Below are positions 11,909 through 23,270 of a stretch of DNA of 64,000 nucleotides, piece by piece; the stretch's first letter is position 1; each line of letters opens with the position of its first letter. The stretch is taken from NCBI GenBank assembly GCA_030144725.1, contig JASKMD010000023.1, positions 697,320 through 761,319 of the forward strand, read 5' to 3'. This DNA is from Haematococcus lacustris. Lineage: Eukaryota; Chlorophyta; Chlorophyceae; Chlamydomonadales; Haematococcaceae. The notes under the pieces are model-generated. The model did no database searches. It was not told the DNA's origin and was given only the letters and a program-made list of their open reading frames with translations. The position numbers were made by a program, and so were the translations under genes.

Positions 11909-13288
11909 ATGGAGGCCAGCTGCAGATCGCAGCAGCTTGTGCCTGTCTTTCGGCACTTTGCGTGGTCCCGGGCCCCTCTCTTGTCCCGGGACCCATGCCC
12001 TCCCCTCTTTGAGCCCCTGGTCGGCGGGCCCATGGCATGGCTCATGCCAATCGGGCGCGTCGCCAGCAAGGAGCTGCTGCGGCTCCAACAGCTTAACCCC
12101 CTGCTGCCTGCCCCTTATGAAGATGCCTGGGCTCTCGCAGAGACTTGCAGCACAGCCCTGCTGGCTCACAAACAGCGGCATGGCAGTGCTGTTGCCTCCC
12201 TCTCCACCCTCCACACTACAGGCCACCCCCTCTACAGCTTGGTGGTCGTGCATGATGCAGCAAGCATGGAGGGAAGGGCCTTGGACTCCCAGTTCATCTC
12301 CCAGCCGTGGTTGGAGATGCCTCTCTTTGGCCGGAACGTGCGTGTGCCCGTGGAGCCCATGGACCATGGCCCCCCCCCAGGTGCAGTCAAGCTGGTCTTC
12401 CACCACCACTACCCCCTGGCGTCTAGGGAGGGTCTGGTAGAGGGGGTGCTCAAGGCAGTGGGGTACAAGGTCAGCCCGGCCCCAACAGCGGGCTTGCCGG
12501 AGGCCCTGGACCTGCACACAGCAGTCGTGCTCACCGAGCGGTTGGGTGCCCACTCCCGCACAAGCAGTTTCTGGGGGTCGCCTGGGGGTAACGGGGCCAT
12601 AGTGGAGGCTGTCGTGGTGCCCCCTCTAGGGGACCCAAAGCTAGCCCTGCTGCCTGAGGTGTATGCCACTCCTACTGGCTGGGGCAAGCTGCAGATCCTG
12701 CAGCTGTGGGGGGACACACAGCCTCTGCTCGACCAAGGACCCCCCCCTGCCCAGGCCCCTGCCCAGCCACCAGGTGACCCCCCTGCTCAACCTCCCCCGC
12801 CTCCCCCTGCCCATCCTCCTCCCAAACCCCCTGCCCAGCCACCAGCCCAGCCTCCTGGTGGACCCCCCGTTCATCCTCCCCCGCCTCCCCCTGCTCAACC
12901 TCCCCCACCTCCCCCTGCTCAACCCCCCCCACCACCCCCTGCCCAGCCACCAGGTGACCCACCTGCTCTATCTCCCCCTCCACCCCCTGCCCAGCCCCAT
13001 ACCCAACCACCAGGTGACACCCTTGCTCAACCTCCCCCCCCTCCCCCTTTCCATCCTCCTCCTCAGCCCCCTGCCCAGCTCCCTTCCCAGCCACCTGATG
13101 ACCCCCTTGCTCTACCTCCTCCACCCCCCCTTGCTCAACCTCCCCCACCACACCCTGCTCAGCCCCCTACCATGTCACCAGGTGACCCCCCAGCTCTACC
13201 TCCCCCTCCCTCACCCTCACCCTCCCTCCCTCCCTCCCTCACCCTCCCTCACCCTCCCTCACCCTCCCTCACCCTCCCTCACCCTCCC

Positions 13289-13830
13289 TCAGCTGCTGCC
13301 GCCCCCCTCCAGCGCACCTCAGATGGGGGTGGCACAGCTGGGGATGAGGGGGCCCGGGTGGCGCAGGGCGCCCAGGTGGCCCAGCAGCGGCAGCAGCACA
13401 GCCCTACCTCCCGGGACCCTGACCCTGCCTCAGCTGCTGCCGCCCCCCTCCAGCGCACCTCAGATGGGGGTGGCACAGCTGGGGATGAGGGGGCCCGGGT
13501 GGCGCAGGGCGCCTAGGGTGCTCAGCAGCAGCAGACGCTGCATAGCCCTACCTCCCGGGGCCCTCACCCTGCCTCAGCTGCTGCTGCCCCCCTCCAGCGC
13601 ACCTCTGTTGGGGGTGGCACGGCTGGGGATGAGGGGGCCCGGGTGGCGCAGGGCGTCCAGGTGGCCCAGCAGCGGCAGCAGCACAGCCCTACCTCCCGAG
13701 ACCCTAACCCTGCCTCAGCTGCTGTCGCCCCCCTCCAGCGCACCTCAGATGGGGGTGGCACAGCTGGGGATGAGGGGCCCCGGGTGGCGCAGGGCGCCCA
13801 GGTGGCCCAGCAGCAGCAGCAGCAGCACAG
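13289..13830 (+). repeat. ~140-bp coding tandem repeat in ORF1
   Basis: Four successive units each encode APLQRTS-x-GGGTAGDEG followed by VAQGAQVAQQ and SPTSR. A diverged fifth unit lies at about 14460-14540. The unit near 13430-13570 carries the internal TAG. It is preceded by a CCCTCCCTCA-type microsatellite at about 13205-13288. Confidence 0.75.
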
Positions 13831-14538
13831 CCCTGGGGTGGGAGCGGGGGCGGGGAAAGAGGCTGTAGCGGGGGCAGGGGATGAATCAGGGGCTAGAGGG
13901 CCAGGGCTTAAGGGTCTCGGGATCCACCCGGTTGCTCCGCCCCGTGGAAGGCCTTCCCGGTTCGATAGCTCTTGGGGCCCAGCTATAACAGAGCTTTCTG
14001 GGGGGACTCCGTGGCTGGGCCCGTCCTGGGCTGCCCGGGTGTGCTCCAGGGGTGAGTCAGCGCAGCCGGGGGAGAAAGAGGCGCAGGGTCTGTCGCCGAG
14101 CAGCCCAGCCGCCCCCTCCACTGGTCAGGGGCCCGCGAGTCGGCCTTTCCAGCTTGGCGGTGCAGCAGCTCCTACACGAGGCAGGAGGTCCCTTCTTCCC
14201 CGCATGGACATGACCAACTCCACCGGAGGTAAGTCGGGGGATGTGGGGGGCAAGGCTCTAGCCGTCGTGTTCTCCGCCGCTAGCAGGGCCCTCCGAGCCG
14301 GTAGGAGCACCCTTGTCCCTCAGCCGGAGCTGCTATCAGCTCTCCTCCCCTCCCCCTCAGCCTCACCCGCTTCTACCCAAGACGAGGCCTCTCGGCCCGA
14401 CTGCGGAGGGGCACAGTCGCTGGACGGCAGGGCTATCACAGCTAGTCAGCCCCAGGCTGCCGCCACACCTCACCAGCGCACCTCAGCAGGGGGTGGCACT
14501 GCTGGCACAGAGGGGGCGAGGTTGGTGCCTGTAGCGCA

Positions 14539-14579
14539 GCAGCAACAGCAACAGCAGCAGCAGCAGCGGCAACAGCACC

Positions 14580-14616
<37 letters not shown>

Positions 14617-14800
14617 CCAGCAGCAGCAGCGGGCTGGGGCTGGGGCTGGGGCTGGGGCTGGGGCTGGGGCTGGGGCTGGGGCTGGGGCTGGGGCTGGGGC
14701 TGGGGCTGGGGCTGGGGCTGGGGCTGGGGCTGGGGCTGGGGCTGGGGCTGGGGCTGGGGCTGGGGCTGGGGCTGGGGCTGGGGCTGGGACTAGGGCTGGG
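14539..14800 (+). repeat. CAG tract and GGGGCT hexanucleotide array in ORF1
   Basis: A CAG/CAA tract (about 14539-14630) encodes poly-Gln and is followed by about 26 copies of GGGGCT (about 14632-14795) encoding alternating Gly-Ala. The reading frame is maintained through both. The G-rich strand is the sense strand and could form quadruplexes. Confidence 0.85.
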
Positions 14801-16110
14801 GCCGTGCCTTCTCCGATGGTTTTGGATCGCCCACGCCTTACCCGGCCCGTGCTCTCTACCCTCTTTCCAACGCCCACCACCTTCCAGCCCAGCGCCCAGG
14901 GGGCTTTTGTGTCCCGAGCGCATGCGCCTTGCTCTGTCCCACCCCGAGGGGTGCATCTCCCCCACATCCCTCTTCCCCCCCAGCAGCTCTTTGCCCCCCT
15001 GAACCCCCCTTGGGCCGCCCCTCCCCCCCTTGTTATTCCTCCCGCTGTCCATCCCGTGCCTCTTGAGGGGTCTGTTGCCTCTGGCTCCCTTGCCGGTATT
15101 CCCCCATCAGCCTCTCCGCGCTCCCCGGGGCACTTGGGGTTGCTGGGCAAGGCCCTCTTGAAGGGCGCGGTGCTGGCCTCCAAGGGCAAGCTCGCTGCCC
15201 GTAAGCTGAGAGATGCCACAGCTAGGGGCCTAGCCGCAGCCGGGCAGTGGGTGGGTGGGGAACCTTCCGCCAGCTCTCCCTCCCTTGGCCCCATGGACGC
15301 CGAGGCAGCGGCCCCCACCGCCTCTTGCCGCACGGAGGTCACGGGGCCTGGCGCAGTTGCCCATCTCCCAGCCCAGGAGCTTGGTCCCTCCACCGGGCTG
15401 GGCACCCGGCTCGGCACGGTGCGGGTTGGGCCCTGTGAGCTGCGGGGTAGTCAGCCTCCCCGCTGGCTTGACACCGCCGCGAGGGCACCTCCGCGCCCCT
15501 CCCCGGATGACAGGAGGGCTAGGCGGGAGGAGCGGCAGCGGGTGGCTCAGTGTAGGTCGAGGCGAGGCTACACGCAGCCTGCTACCCAGCCAGCCAGAGG
15601 GGGGCCTAGCCGGCGCCGGTATGGCATTCCCTCTTCCGGTTCCAGCTCTGAGGAGTGGGAGGCACGGCGTGCAGGGCACCAGCAAGCTGGCAGGCAGCGT
15701 GCTGCGCAGCTTGGCCATGGGTCCCCACACGTGCGCCGCTACGGGTTGCTCAGCCCCTCTGCTAGCCTGGCCAGCTCGCTGGGGGCCTCCTGTGATAGCC
15801 CTGTAGTTGAGTCAGCAGGGCCCCGGGAGGGGAGGTTGAGGGTGCCTAAGCGGCAGCAGCCCGAGCAGGCAGCTCAGCCTGGGGAGGAGGTCGAGCAGCT
15901 CGGTCCTTTGCCCCTGCGGCCCCCGCTGGCCATCTATTCCCGTGAGCCTCGGGTCCGCCTGCGCCGCCCGGGGGCCAAGTTGGCCTGCATTGAGGCCACT
16001 CCAGCCCCTATCCCCGGCCCACCCCCTTTGCCCGGTCCGCCTCCCCTTCCCAGCCCACCCACCCTCCTCTACACACGCGTAGCCCGCGCGGGGGCAAGCC
16101 AGGACTAGCC

Positions 16111-17353
16111 ATGCAGCGCCCAGGTGTGGCCGCCAGATTCTTGGCAGTCACCCTCAACGTGCAGGGCCTTGCCCAGCCGCACAAACTGCAGGCCCTGCTT
16201 GACTGGGCCGCTGACAGCCCGGCGCAAGTGGTCTTCCTTCAAGAGTGCCATAGGGCGGAGAGCGTGTGGCAGTGGGCAGAAGCCCACTCGGGGGCCAAGC
16301 CCGCCTGGCGGGGTCAGTGGTTTTACACCCCTGGCACCGGCAGCTCCCAAGGCTGTCTGGTGTTGGTCAAGCCCTCCACCATCCTCCAGGGGTGCACCCA
16401 GGTGCAGCTGCAGGCAGAGGGGGCCCAGGGGCGGGTGCTGCGGGTAGACGGGGAGCTCGCAGGCAGGCCGGTGTCCCTAGTGTGCGTGTACGCCCCGGCG
16501 CAGCAGGCAGAGCGGCCAGCGTTTTACGCAGAGTGCCTCCCCGCTTGCCTCCCGCCAGCCGTCGACCGCCGCCTCCTCCTCATGGGGGGCGACTTCAACT
16601 GCATCCTGGCCCCAGTGGACAGAGTGGGCATCCCGCAGGGCTCGCAGCATGGGGAGGCCTGGGTGGGCAACCGGGGCCAGGGGGCGGAGCAGCTGCGGCA
16701 GCTGGTGGGTGAGCGCGGTCTGGTGGACCCGTGGCGCCATCTGCACCCCTCCAAGAGAGACCTCACCCACTTCAGCGAGCGTTTTTTTTTTTTTTTTTAA
16801 GGAAGAGCATTACAAGAGAGAGTGAGATTAGAGAAAAGAAGAAAAGAGAAGACTACTTCAAACAAGGTTTCCCCATACACGAACCCCAAGCACCCCAACC
16901 AAACACAGCGGTCCACACACCCCAAGGAAAGGTACACACACCCCAAGCAAAGGTCCACACAACCCAAGCAACCCCCTCCCTAGGACAACGTCAAGACACT
17001 CCCCCACACCAACGCCCTCCACCCTAGCTCACCTCCCCAGACCCTCCGCAGAACCTCCCCACCAAACTACCCACACGAGCCTCAGTTCCGCCCCTCGACC
17101 TGAAACCGAGAACCCTACCCCCAACGCTCAAACCAAGACCATCAGAGCCCCCGGTCCCCTAACACCCAGACATCCCCCCGAAGCCTAGCCCACCCCACCC
17201 ACGTCTCGGAGGAGCTGGTGCAGTGGCAGATGGACAGCGCCATCCAGGGTGTGCTGCCAGTGCCCACCGACCACCAGCCCGTGTCTGTGGCAGTGTGCCC
17301 CCCCGACCTGCCTCTCACCGTTCCCGCTCCCTGGCAGCTGCACCCCGCCCACC
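16111..17353 (+). pseudogene. LINE ORF2 N-terminus: AP-like endonuclease, split by antisense insertion
   Basis: ATG 16111 lies two bases after the ORF1 stop. The protein shows the APE-type endonuclease signature in order: LNVQG (about residue 15), LQECH (catalytic Glu, about 48), VYAP (about 129) and GGDFNC (about 162). After the foreign segment 16782-17202 the domain resumes at 17203 with SEELVQWQMD and TDHQPVSVAV, the family's SDH/TDH catalytic His motif. APE nicks the target DNA to prime reverse transcription. The join is not clean: the two halves are in different frames and a few dozen bases (the usual R-x-D-Y/F-I-W segment) are missing. The region then enters the N gap. Non-functional in this copy. 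Confidence 0.75.
16782..17202 (-). mobile_element. antisense LINE 3'-end fragment inside copy E endonuclease
   Basis: T17 at 16782-16798 followed by the reverse complement of the LINE 3' UTR (TGTAA is read as TTACA at about 16811). The match to copy A's 3' UTR ends at 17202. This is a ~420-bp, strongly 5'-truncated insertion in opposite orientation. I could not identify a target-site duplication, and host ORF2 bases appear to have been lost at the site. Confidence 0.85.
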
Positions 17354-17853
17354 NNNNNNNNNNNNNNNNNNNNNNNNNNNNNNNNNNNNNNNNNNNNNNN
17401 NNNNNNNNNNNNNNNNNNNNNNNNNNNNNNNNNNNNNNNNNNNNNNNNNNNNNNNNNNNNNNNNNNNNNNNNNNNNNNNNNNNNNNNNNNNNNNNNNNNN
17501 NNNNNNNNNNNNNNNNNNNNNNNNNNNNNNNNNNNNNNNNNNNNNNNNNNNNNNNNNNNNNNNNNNNNNNNNNNNNNNNNNNNNNNNNNNNNNNNNNNNN
17601 NNNNNNNNNNNNNNNNNNNNNNNNNNNNNNNNNNNNNNNNNNNNNNNNNNNNNNNNNNNNNNNNNNNNNNNNNNNNNNNNNNNNNNNNNNNNNNNNNNNN
17701 NNNNNNNNNNNNNNNNNNNNNNNNNNNNNNNNNNNNNNNNNNNNNNNNNNNNNNNNNNNNNNNNNNNNNNNNNNNNNNNNNNNNNNNNNNNNNNNNNNNN
17801 NNNNNNNNNNNNNNNNNNNNNNNNNNNNNNNNNNNNNNNNNNNNNNNNNNNNN
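17354..17853. other. assembly gap (500 N)
   Basis: Exactly 500 N, so the true size is unknown. Left flank is the end of the APE domain; right flank resumes in the pre-RT region (QHYSAAEPTGVYAAKP). Confidence 0.98.
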
Positions 17854-20800
17854 AGCAGCACTACTCAGCCGCCGAGCCCACCGGAGTCTACGCAGCCAAG
17901 CCGGTGAACACAGCTGCGCGCGCCACGCTGCTGGGCAGCCTCACCTCCCACCACTCCTACAAATTAATCCCTGCGTCCGTCCCTGCGTTTTGACCAACCT
18001 TGTTCGATCGGGCTGAAATTTTGATAGATGGTAGTTTGCAGAATATAAAACATATTTTTCAGATAAAATATTTTAAAAAAATCAAAGGCGGCTGCGCTGT
18101 GGCCTTGTGGCTAGAGTGCAGGGATGAGTGCAGGGATAGGTTGCGGGCCACAGCGCAACAGCTTTTTGATTTTTCCAAATATTTTTCTTGAAAAATATGT
18201 TTTATTTTCCGAAAACTGCCATCTATCAAATTTTCAGCCCGATCGGACAAGGTCGGTAGAACGCAGGGACAAACGCAGGGACTAAATTGTAGGAGTGACC
18301 TCACCCCCACCCAGGCTAGGGCTGCCGAGGGCCCCGATGGCATCCCTATGCTGTCAGAGGAGGAGCTGGGCCGGGCTCAGCAGGCTGCGCGCACAGCAAG
18401 GCCCCGGGGCTAAAAGGGCTGCCTATATAGTCTATGACCGGCTGTGGGTTGAGCTGGGGCGGCCGCTGTGGGCCATGTTGCAAGAGGCCCTGGCAGACAC
18501 CGCTGACCCTGCCCCCCTGGCTGAGTTCCTGACCGGCATCATCACCCTCGTGCCCAAGGCTGGCAAGCCGAGGGACCAGGTGGCCGGCTACCGCCCCATC
18601 ACGCTCCTCAACTGCGATGTGCGCCTGGTGGCCAGAGCAGTGGAGGACCGGCTGCAGCTGACCTTGGACCTGCTGGTGTCCTCCTCTCAGTCGGCCTTCA
18701 TCCTAGGCAGGGACATCAGCGACAGCGTGCAGTTCCACCTGAGTCTGCTGGAGTACCTGCAGCAGCGGGGCAGCCCAGCCTGGTTGTTGTTGCTGGACCT
18801 GGCGGGGGCTTATGACAATGTGTCCTGGGGCTTGCTCCAGGACACAATGGAGGCCATGGGGTTCTGCCGGGAGGGGCATGCGCGCTGGGCTCAGCTGCTG
18901 CACCGGGGTGCCACGAGCCAGGTGCTGGTCAACGGCCACCTCACCGACAGCTTTCCCCTTGCGTCGGGGCTGCTGCAGGGCAGCGGGGCCTCCCTGCTCC
19001 ACTGGTGCATCGTGCTTCAGCCGCTGGTCAGCTACCTCAGCTCGCTCCAGCTGGCAGGCCGCATCAGCACCCCCATCATCCCCTCCAGCCCTCTGTCCAT
19101 GCACAGGGCCGCCCCGACCCCCGCGCTCCCCTCCAAGGAGTATGCGGACGACCTCCCCATCGTGGTGCTCGATCCGGTCAGAGACGGGAAGGTGGTAGTG
19201 GAGGCCCTGGGCCTGTTCCGCGCCGCTGGGTGCCCTGCGCTGAGCGTGAGCAAGAGCTCAGCCCTGCCGTGTGCCCAGCCAGAGCCCGGGCTGGGTATCC
19301 AGGGGGGACTCGGGCCCCGAGGGGGCGGGGAGGGGAGGAAGGGTTGGTGACGGGGGGGAAGAGGGCGGGCAGGGGCAGGTGGGCGAGCAAGGGCTAGGGG
19401 GTGGGCTGGGGGAAGGTGGCGGGCTAGGACAGCAGCAGGGCGGGCGGGGGCAAGGTGGGGAGCAGGAGCCGGAGGTGGTCATCCCAGCTGTCCGAGCGGG
19501 GGTGCCAGTGCGCCACATGGGGGTCCCTCTTGGGGCGGCCTCCTACGCTGCCATCAGCGAGGCCGCCTTCGGTGGGGCGGCCGCGGCCCTGATGGCAGCC
19601 TCCCTCCCTTGGCGGCCCCAAGGCCTCAACCTCCTGGGGCGGGTGCAGGTGGCACAGCAGTGCCTGGCCTCCAAGTCCATCTACCAAATGGCTTTCGTGC
19701 AACCCTCCGCTCCTCTGGCGCAAGCCATGGCCTTGGCTGTCAACCGCTTTGTGGCAACCTCAGACCTGCCCCAGGAACGCAGCCCCAACAGCAGCCGCCT
19801 CTACCCTAGCAAGGCCATCTGCGTGATGCCCCGGGGGGAGGGAGGGGTGGGGCTTCCCGACCTGGGGGTCACCCAGCACGGCCATGCTGCGAAGATGCTG
19901 GCCCAGCTCTGGTCGCCCCGGGTTCGACCCTGGCAGCCTCTGACCCACAGCCTGCTGGCAGACCCCTCCCACGGCCTCAGCACGTGGGTCATCACCGACC
20001 CCACCGCCCCCCCCTCGCGAGGCATCAGCCCGCGGCTGCAAGCTCACGTGGCGGCCCTGGCTGAGCTCAAGCTGTTCCGTGCGGTGCCCCCGCTAGCCAG
20101 TCCTTCTTCTCGGTGCTAGCGGAGCCGCTGTGGTACAACGCGCAAGTCCGCATGAACCTAGCAGCTAGGGAGGCAGCAGCTGAGCAGGGTTGGACCCACG
20201 TCCGCCACGTGAGGGAGGCCCGGCACAGCCCCCAGCTGGAGGGGGTGGCCCGCTGGGCTGCGGATATGGTCAGGGCTTGCCTCCCCGAGCCCTGGCAGGG
20301 CATGGTGGACCGCCTGCAGCCTCCTCAGCCGGAGTGGGAGTGCCTGAGGGTTGGGCCAGGGGTGGGGTTTGTGATGCGGCGCACCCCCATGCTCCAGCCC
20401 TCCCAGTGGGTGGGCCCCAACGGCCGCCTCTACCCCCTAGACCCCACAGGGCACGGGCCCCTAGGGGCTTTCTGGGCGGAGGGAGGGGCGGCCTGGGAGC
20501 CAACTGCGGTGGCCCGGCTCAACAAGCCCAGCTACAGGCTGACTCCGGAGGAGCGAGCCACCCACCTCCGCCCTCTACCCGCCCAGCATCACGTGGCGCA
20601 GGAGGAGGCTCAAGGGCAGGAGCAAGGAGGAGCCAGGGCGGTTGGCAGGGGCGGGGGGCGGGCAAGGGGGCGGGGCGGGGGCAGGGGGCGAGGGCGTGGA
20701 GGAGGTGGAGGGCGTAGGGGCGCAGGGGCCGGGGCGGGAGGGCAGGCTGCCGACCCAGCTGATGAGGGGCCTGGCACCTGGCCTAAGGAGGAGTGGCTCT

Positions 20801-21988
20801 TGGGCCCCTGGGCTCACCTGCAGCTGGACCCTCAGGTGTGGGGCATGGGCACCACCACCCTGCTGGACTTCTCGGTCAAGCATGCCAGGGTGCGCCTCCA
20901 CCAGCTCCAGCGCGTCAGTGCCGACCCCCTGTACCCACCCAGTGGGGGCCTGTGGCCTGCGCTGTGGGGCGTGCGCCCCCCCCGGGCAGCGGGCGAACCG
21001 GATGTGGCAGCGGTGGCTGATGGGGCCCTGAGGGAGCTGGAGCTCAAGTGGGAGGCCAGCGCGCAGCAGGTGGCAGGCCAGGGGGCAGCGGGGGAGCGGG
21101 AGCAGCAGGGCAGGGATGTGGAGGAGCGGCTCCCCGAGGAGGTGCAGGGCAGCCAACCGCCTCGCTGGCTTGACACCTCCGTCAGGGCGCACCCGCGTCC
21201 CTCGCCGCAGGACAGGGCGGCCGAGGAGGCTGAGCGGCAGCTGGAGGCCCAGCAGCGGCGTGGGGGCAGGCAGCTAGTTGCTCAGCCCGCCCCCCGGGCC
21301 GACACCGTGGACCAGCTGGCTGCGGGTGTTCAGGCGGGCCAGCCGTGTGCGAAGGTGTGGAAGGAGCTGCTAAACCCCATCCTCCGTCGGGAGCACGTCA
21401 TCGTGGCCTGGCGGGTGCTTCACACCAGCCTCATGGTCGGGGCCTTGTGGGGTCACATCCTCAAGGGGGCGGCTGCCCCGGGCTCGTCCGCCTGCCGCTT
21501 CTGCCAGCCGGGGCACATGGAGACTCTTACCCACGCCTTCCTGACCTGCCCCGCCGTGGTCCCAGCCTGGGAGTGGGTGCTGAACGTGTACGGCCGCCTC
21601 ACAGGCACCCACCCCCCCTCAGGCGACGCCATGCTGCTCCTCAGTGGGCGCCCCACCCGCGGCGAGTCCCCCCCCCTTCCAGCCCCCTGACAGCCTGCTG
21701 TGCCTGCGGCTGCGCGTGGCCTATCTGGGCGCAGTGTGGCGCCTCCGCAGCTCGGGAGCCGCTTCAGCCCTGCAGCCACAGCAGGTGGCGAGGCGGGTCG
21801 TGGAGGAGGTCATCTCCACCCTCACCACGGCCGTCAAGCGTGACTGGCATCGGGTGGAGAGGGACATCCGCGTGGGCCTCTGCCGCGGTGTGCCCTCCAC
21901 CTGGTTCAAGGGCAAGGACCCGGAGCTGGACGCTCCCCACTTCGACCAGCTGTGGCCCGAGGCGTCGGGGGGCTGGTTTGCCAAGCAG
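17854..21988 (+). pseudogene. LINE ORF2 RT to zinc-finger region, copy E
   Basis: This is the continuation of copy E ORF2 after the gap: pre-RT segment (17854-17951), then after the MITE the RT (18298-19350; here the box reads EYADDLPIVV, a Thr-to-Pro change after YADD shared with copy F), thumb (19271-20119), RGG-rich linker and zf-RVT region (20113-21690, then 21644-21988). Frame changes occur near 18410, 19300, 20100 and 21670. The coding sequence breaks off at FAKQ where the CACTA element enters and resumes at 39211 (PRRERRGGQEGAE). Copies C and E are collinear through the RT at a constant 12,301-bp offset. Confidence 0.8.
17952..18297. mobile_element. 346-bp hairpin MITE, CACTA-like termini
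   Basis: The termini CACTCCTAC and GTAGGAGTG are the start of inverted repeats that extend, with mismatches, over almost the whole element, which could fold into one long hairpin. Flanks carry a 2-bp duplication, AC (17950-17951 and 18298-18299; 3 bp if the end is read one base later). Uninterrupted copies C and F give the empty site. It is AT-richer than its surroundings and has no coding capacity. The CACTC-N6-ATTAA terminal pattern is the same as in the 17.2-kb CACTA element. TCCCTGCGT half-sites lie in the inverted repeats. Confidence 0.85.
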
Positions 21989-22012
21989 CACTCGCGCCGA
22001 TTAAGGCCGGAA
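21989..22012 (+). repeat. left terminal inverted repeat of CACTA element
   Basis: Starts CACTCGCGCCGATTAAGG and pairs with the right end (39186-39208), with mismatches at a few positions. The same left end, with C-to-T at base 1, starts the derivative at 42535. Confidence 0.85.
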
Positions 22013-22140
22013 GTCGCCTACATCATTTCTCCCGGGAGACATACCGCAGATAGCCCCAGGAAAGGCCGACTCATCGCCGTTGTAATCATTGAAAAACTCA
22101 AAGTTGCTGCGATGTTATAACTATTTGAAATCCGAAAAAA

Positions 22141-22972
22141 CCCTGCGCAGGGTTTTGATGACCCTGCGCAGGGTCCTAGTGCATCGGTCATTTGCAGGGT
22201 CCTGACGACCATTTGCAGGGTCCTGGTGACCCTGCGCAGGGTCCTAGCGACCCTGCGCAGGGTCCTACTGACCTCATTTGCAGGGTCCTGTAACCCGGCG
22301 CAGGGTCCTGTCGACCCTGTGCTGGGTTCTGATGGCAGTTTTTACAGGGTCCTGCTGACCATATGCAGGGTTCTGGTGACCCTGCGCAGGGTCCTGGTGA
22401 CCCGGCGCAGGGTCCTGGCGACCCTGTGCAGGGTTCAGATGGCAGTTTTTACAGGGTCCTGCTGACCATTTGCAGGGTTCTAAAAACCCTGCGCAGGGTC
22501 CTGGTGACCCGGCGCAGGGTCCTGGCAACCCTGTGCAGGGTCCTGATGGCAGTTTTTACAGGGTTCTGCTGACCATTTGCAGGGTTCTGGTAACCCTGCG
22601 CAGGGTCCTGGTGACCCGGCGCAGGGTCCTGGCAACCCTGTGCAGGGTCCTGATGGCAGTTTTTACAGGGTTCTGCTGACCATTTGCAGGGTTCTAAAAA
22701 CCCTGCGCAGGGTCCTGGTGACCCGGCGCAGGGTCCTGGCAACCCTGTGCAGGGTCCTGATGGCAGTTTTTACAGGGTTCTGCTGACCATTTGCAGGGTT
22801 CTGGTAACCCTGCGCAGGGTCCTGGTGACCCGGCGCAGGGTCCTGGCAACCCTGTGCAGGGTCCTGATGGCAGTTTTTACAGGGTTCTGCTGACCATTTG
22901 CAGGGTTCTGGAAACCCTGCGCAAGGTCCTGGTGACCCGGCGCAGGGTTCTGGCAACCCTGTGCAGGGTCAT
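22141..22972. repeat. left subterminal palindrome array
   Basis: Repeats of the perfect palindrome ACCCTGCGCAGGGT and one-base variants (CGGCGC, TGTGCA) spaced 20-30 bp. From about 22363 they are organised in 107-bp units that alternate to give a 214-bp higher-order period. Each unit includes a GATGGCAGTTTTTACAGGG segment. In CACTA elements subterminal repeats are the binding sites for the element's accessory DNA-binding protein. Some frames are open across the array, but only because of the repeat. The stretch 22973-23270 holds nothing recognised. Confidence 0.9.
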
Positions 22973-23270
22973 GTAGACCCTGTGGAACCTGTTCCAAACC
23001 CTGCTATGCTTCCTACCATCTACCATCTACCATGATGCCAATGTTCCATGTCTTCAATGTCATGCCATATTATGCCATCCTGCAACTCTATTCATGGTAT
23101 TCACGACTGTTTGTCATGTCCTCCTAGGAATGTAAGGATGCATGCCTGTAGTGGCTGATGGCGTGACAGCGCAGCAGTCGCAGCATAGCAGCGTAGCAGC
23201 CCTAGCAGCAGCAAGAGCAGCAACAGCAATACACCAACAGCAATGTGTACCAGCTGTGATTGATGCGTGA

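Larger units (their letters stand above)
11909..16108 (+). pseudogene. LINE ORF1 protein (Pro-rich, repeat-rich), one nonsense codon
   Basis: One frame runs from ATG 11909 to TAG 16106-16108 (about 1,400 codons), interrupted only by a TAG at 13514-13516 where sister repeats have a sense codon. The N-terminal ~270 residues look globular. They are followed by a Pro-rich block (PPPPPAQPP type, about 12725-13290), a four-fold ~140-bp repeat with APLQRTSDGGGTAGDEG, poly-Gln, a (Gly-Ala)n tract from a GGGGCT hexanucleotide, and a basic Arg-rich C-terminal third. In LINEs ORF1 binds element RNA. I see no RRM or CCHC motif, so assignment rests on position. The segment GSQPPRWLDTAARA near 15446 is also found in ORF2. 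Confidence 0.65.

Noticed and set aside
14632..14795. Telomere-like repeat
   Set aside because: GGGGCT does not match the TTTTAGGG type of green algae and it keeps an open frame inside ORF1.
16782..17202. Target-site duplication for the antisense LINE fragment
   Set aside because: The bases on the two sides do not match, and the host ORF appears to have lost sequence, so no duplication can be claimed.
17142..17993. Proteins spanning the N gaps (also 42740-43581)
   Set aside because: They consist mostly of unknown residues and only reflect the 500-N filler.
22226..22976. Repetitive short proteins with RRVLVTRRRVLATL on either strand
   Set aside because: They are translations of the palindrome array and recur at 107-bp steps; no start, splice or composition evidence for a gene.
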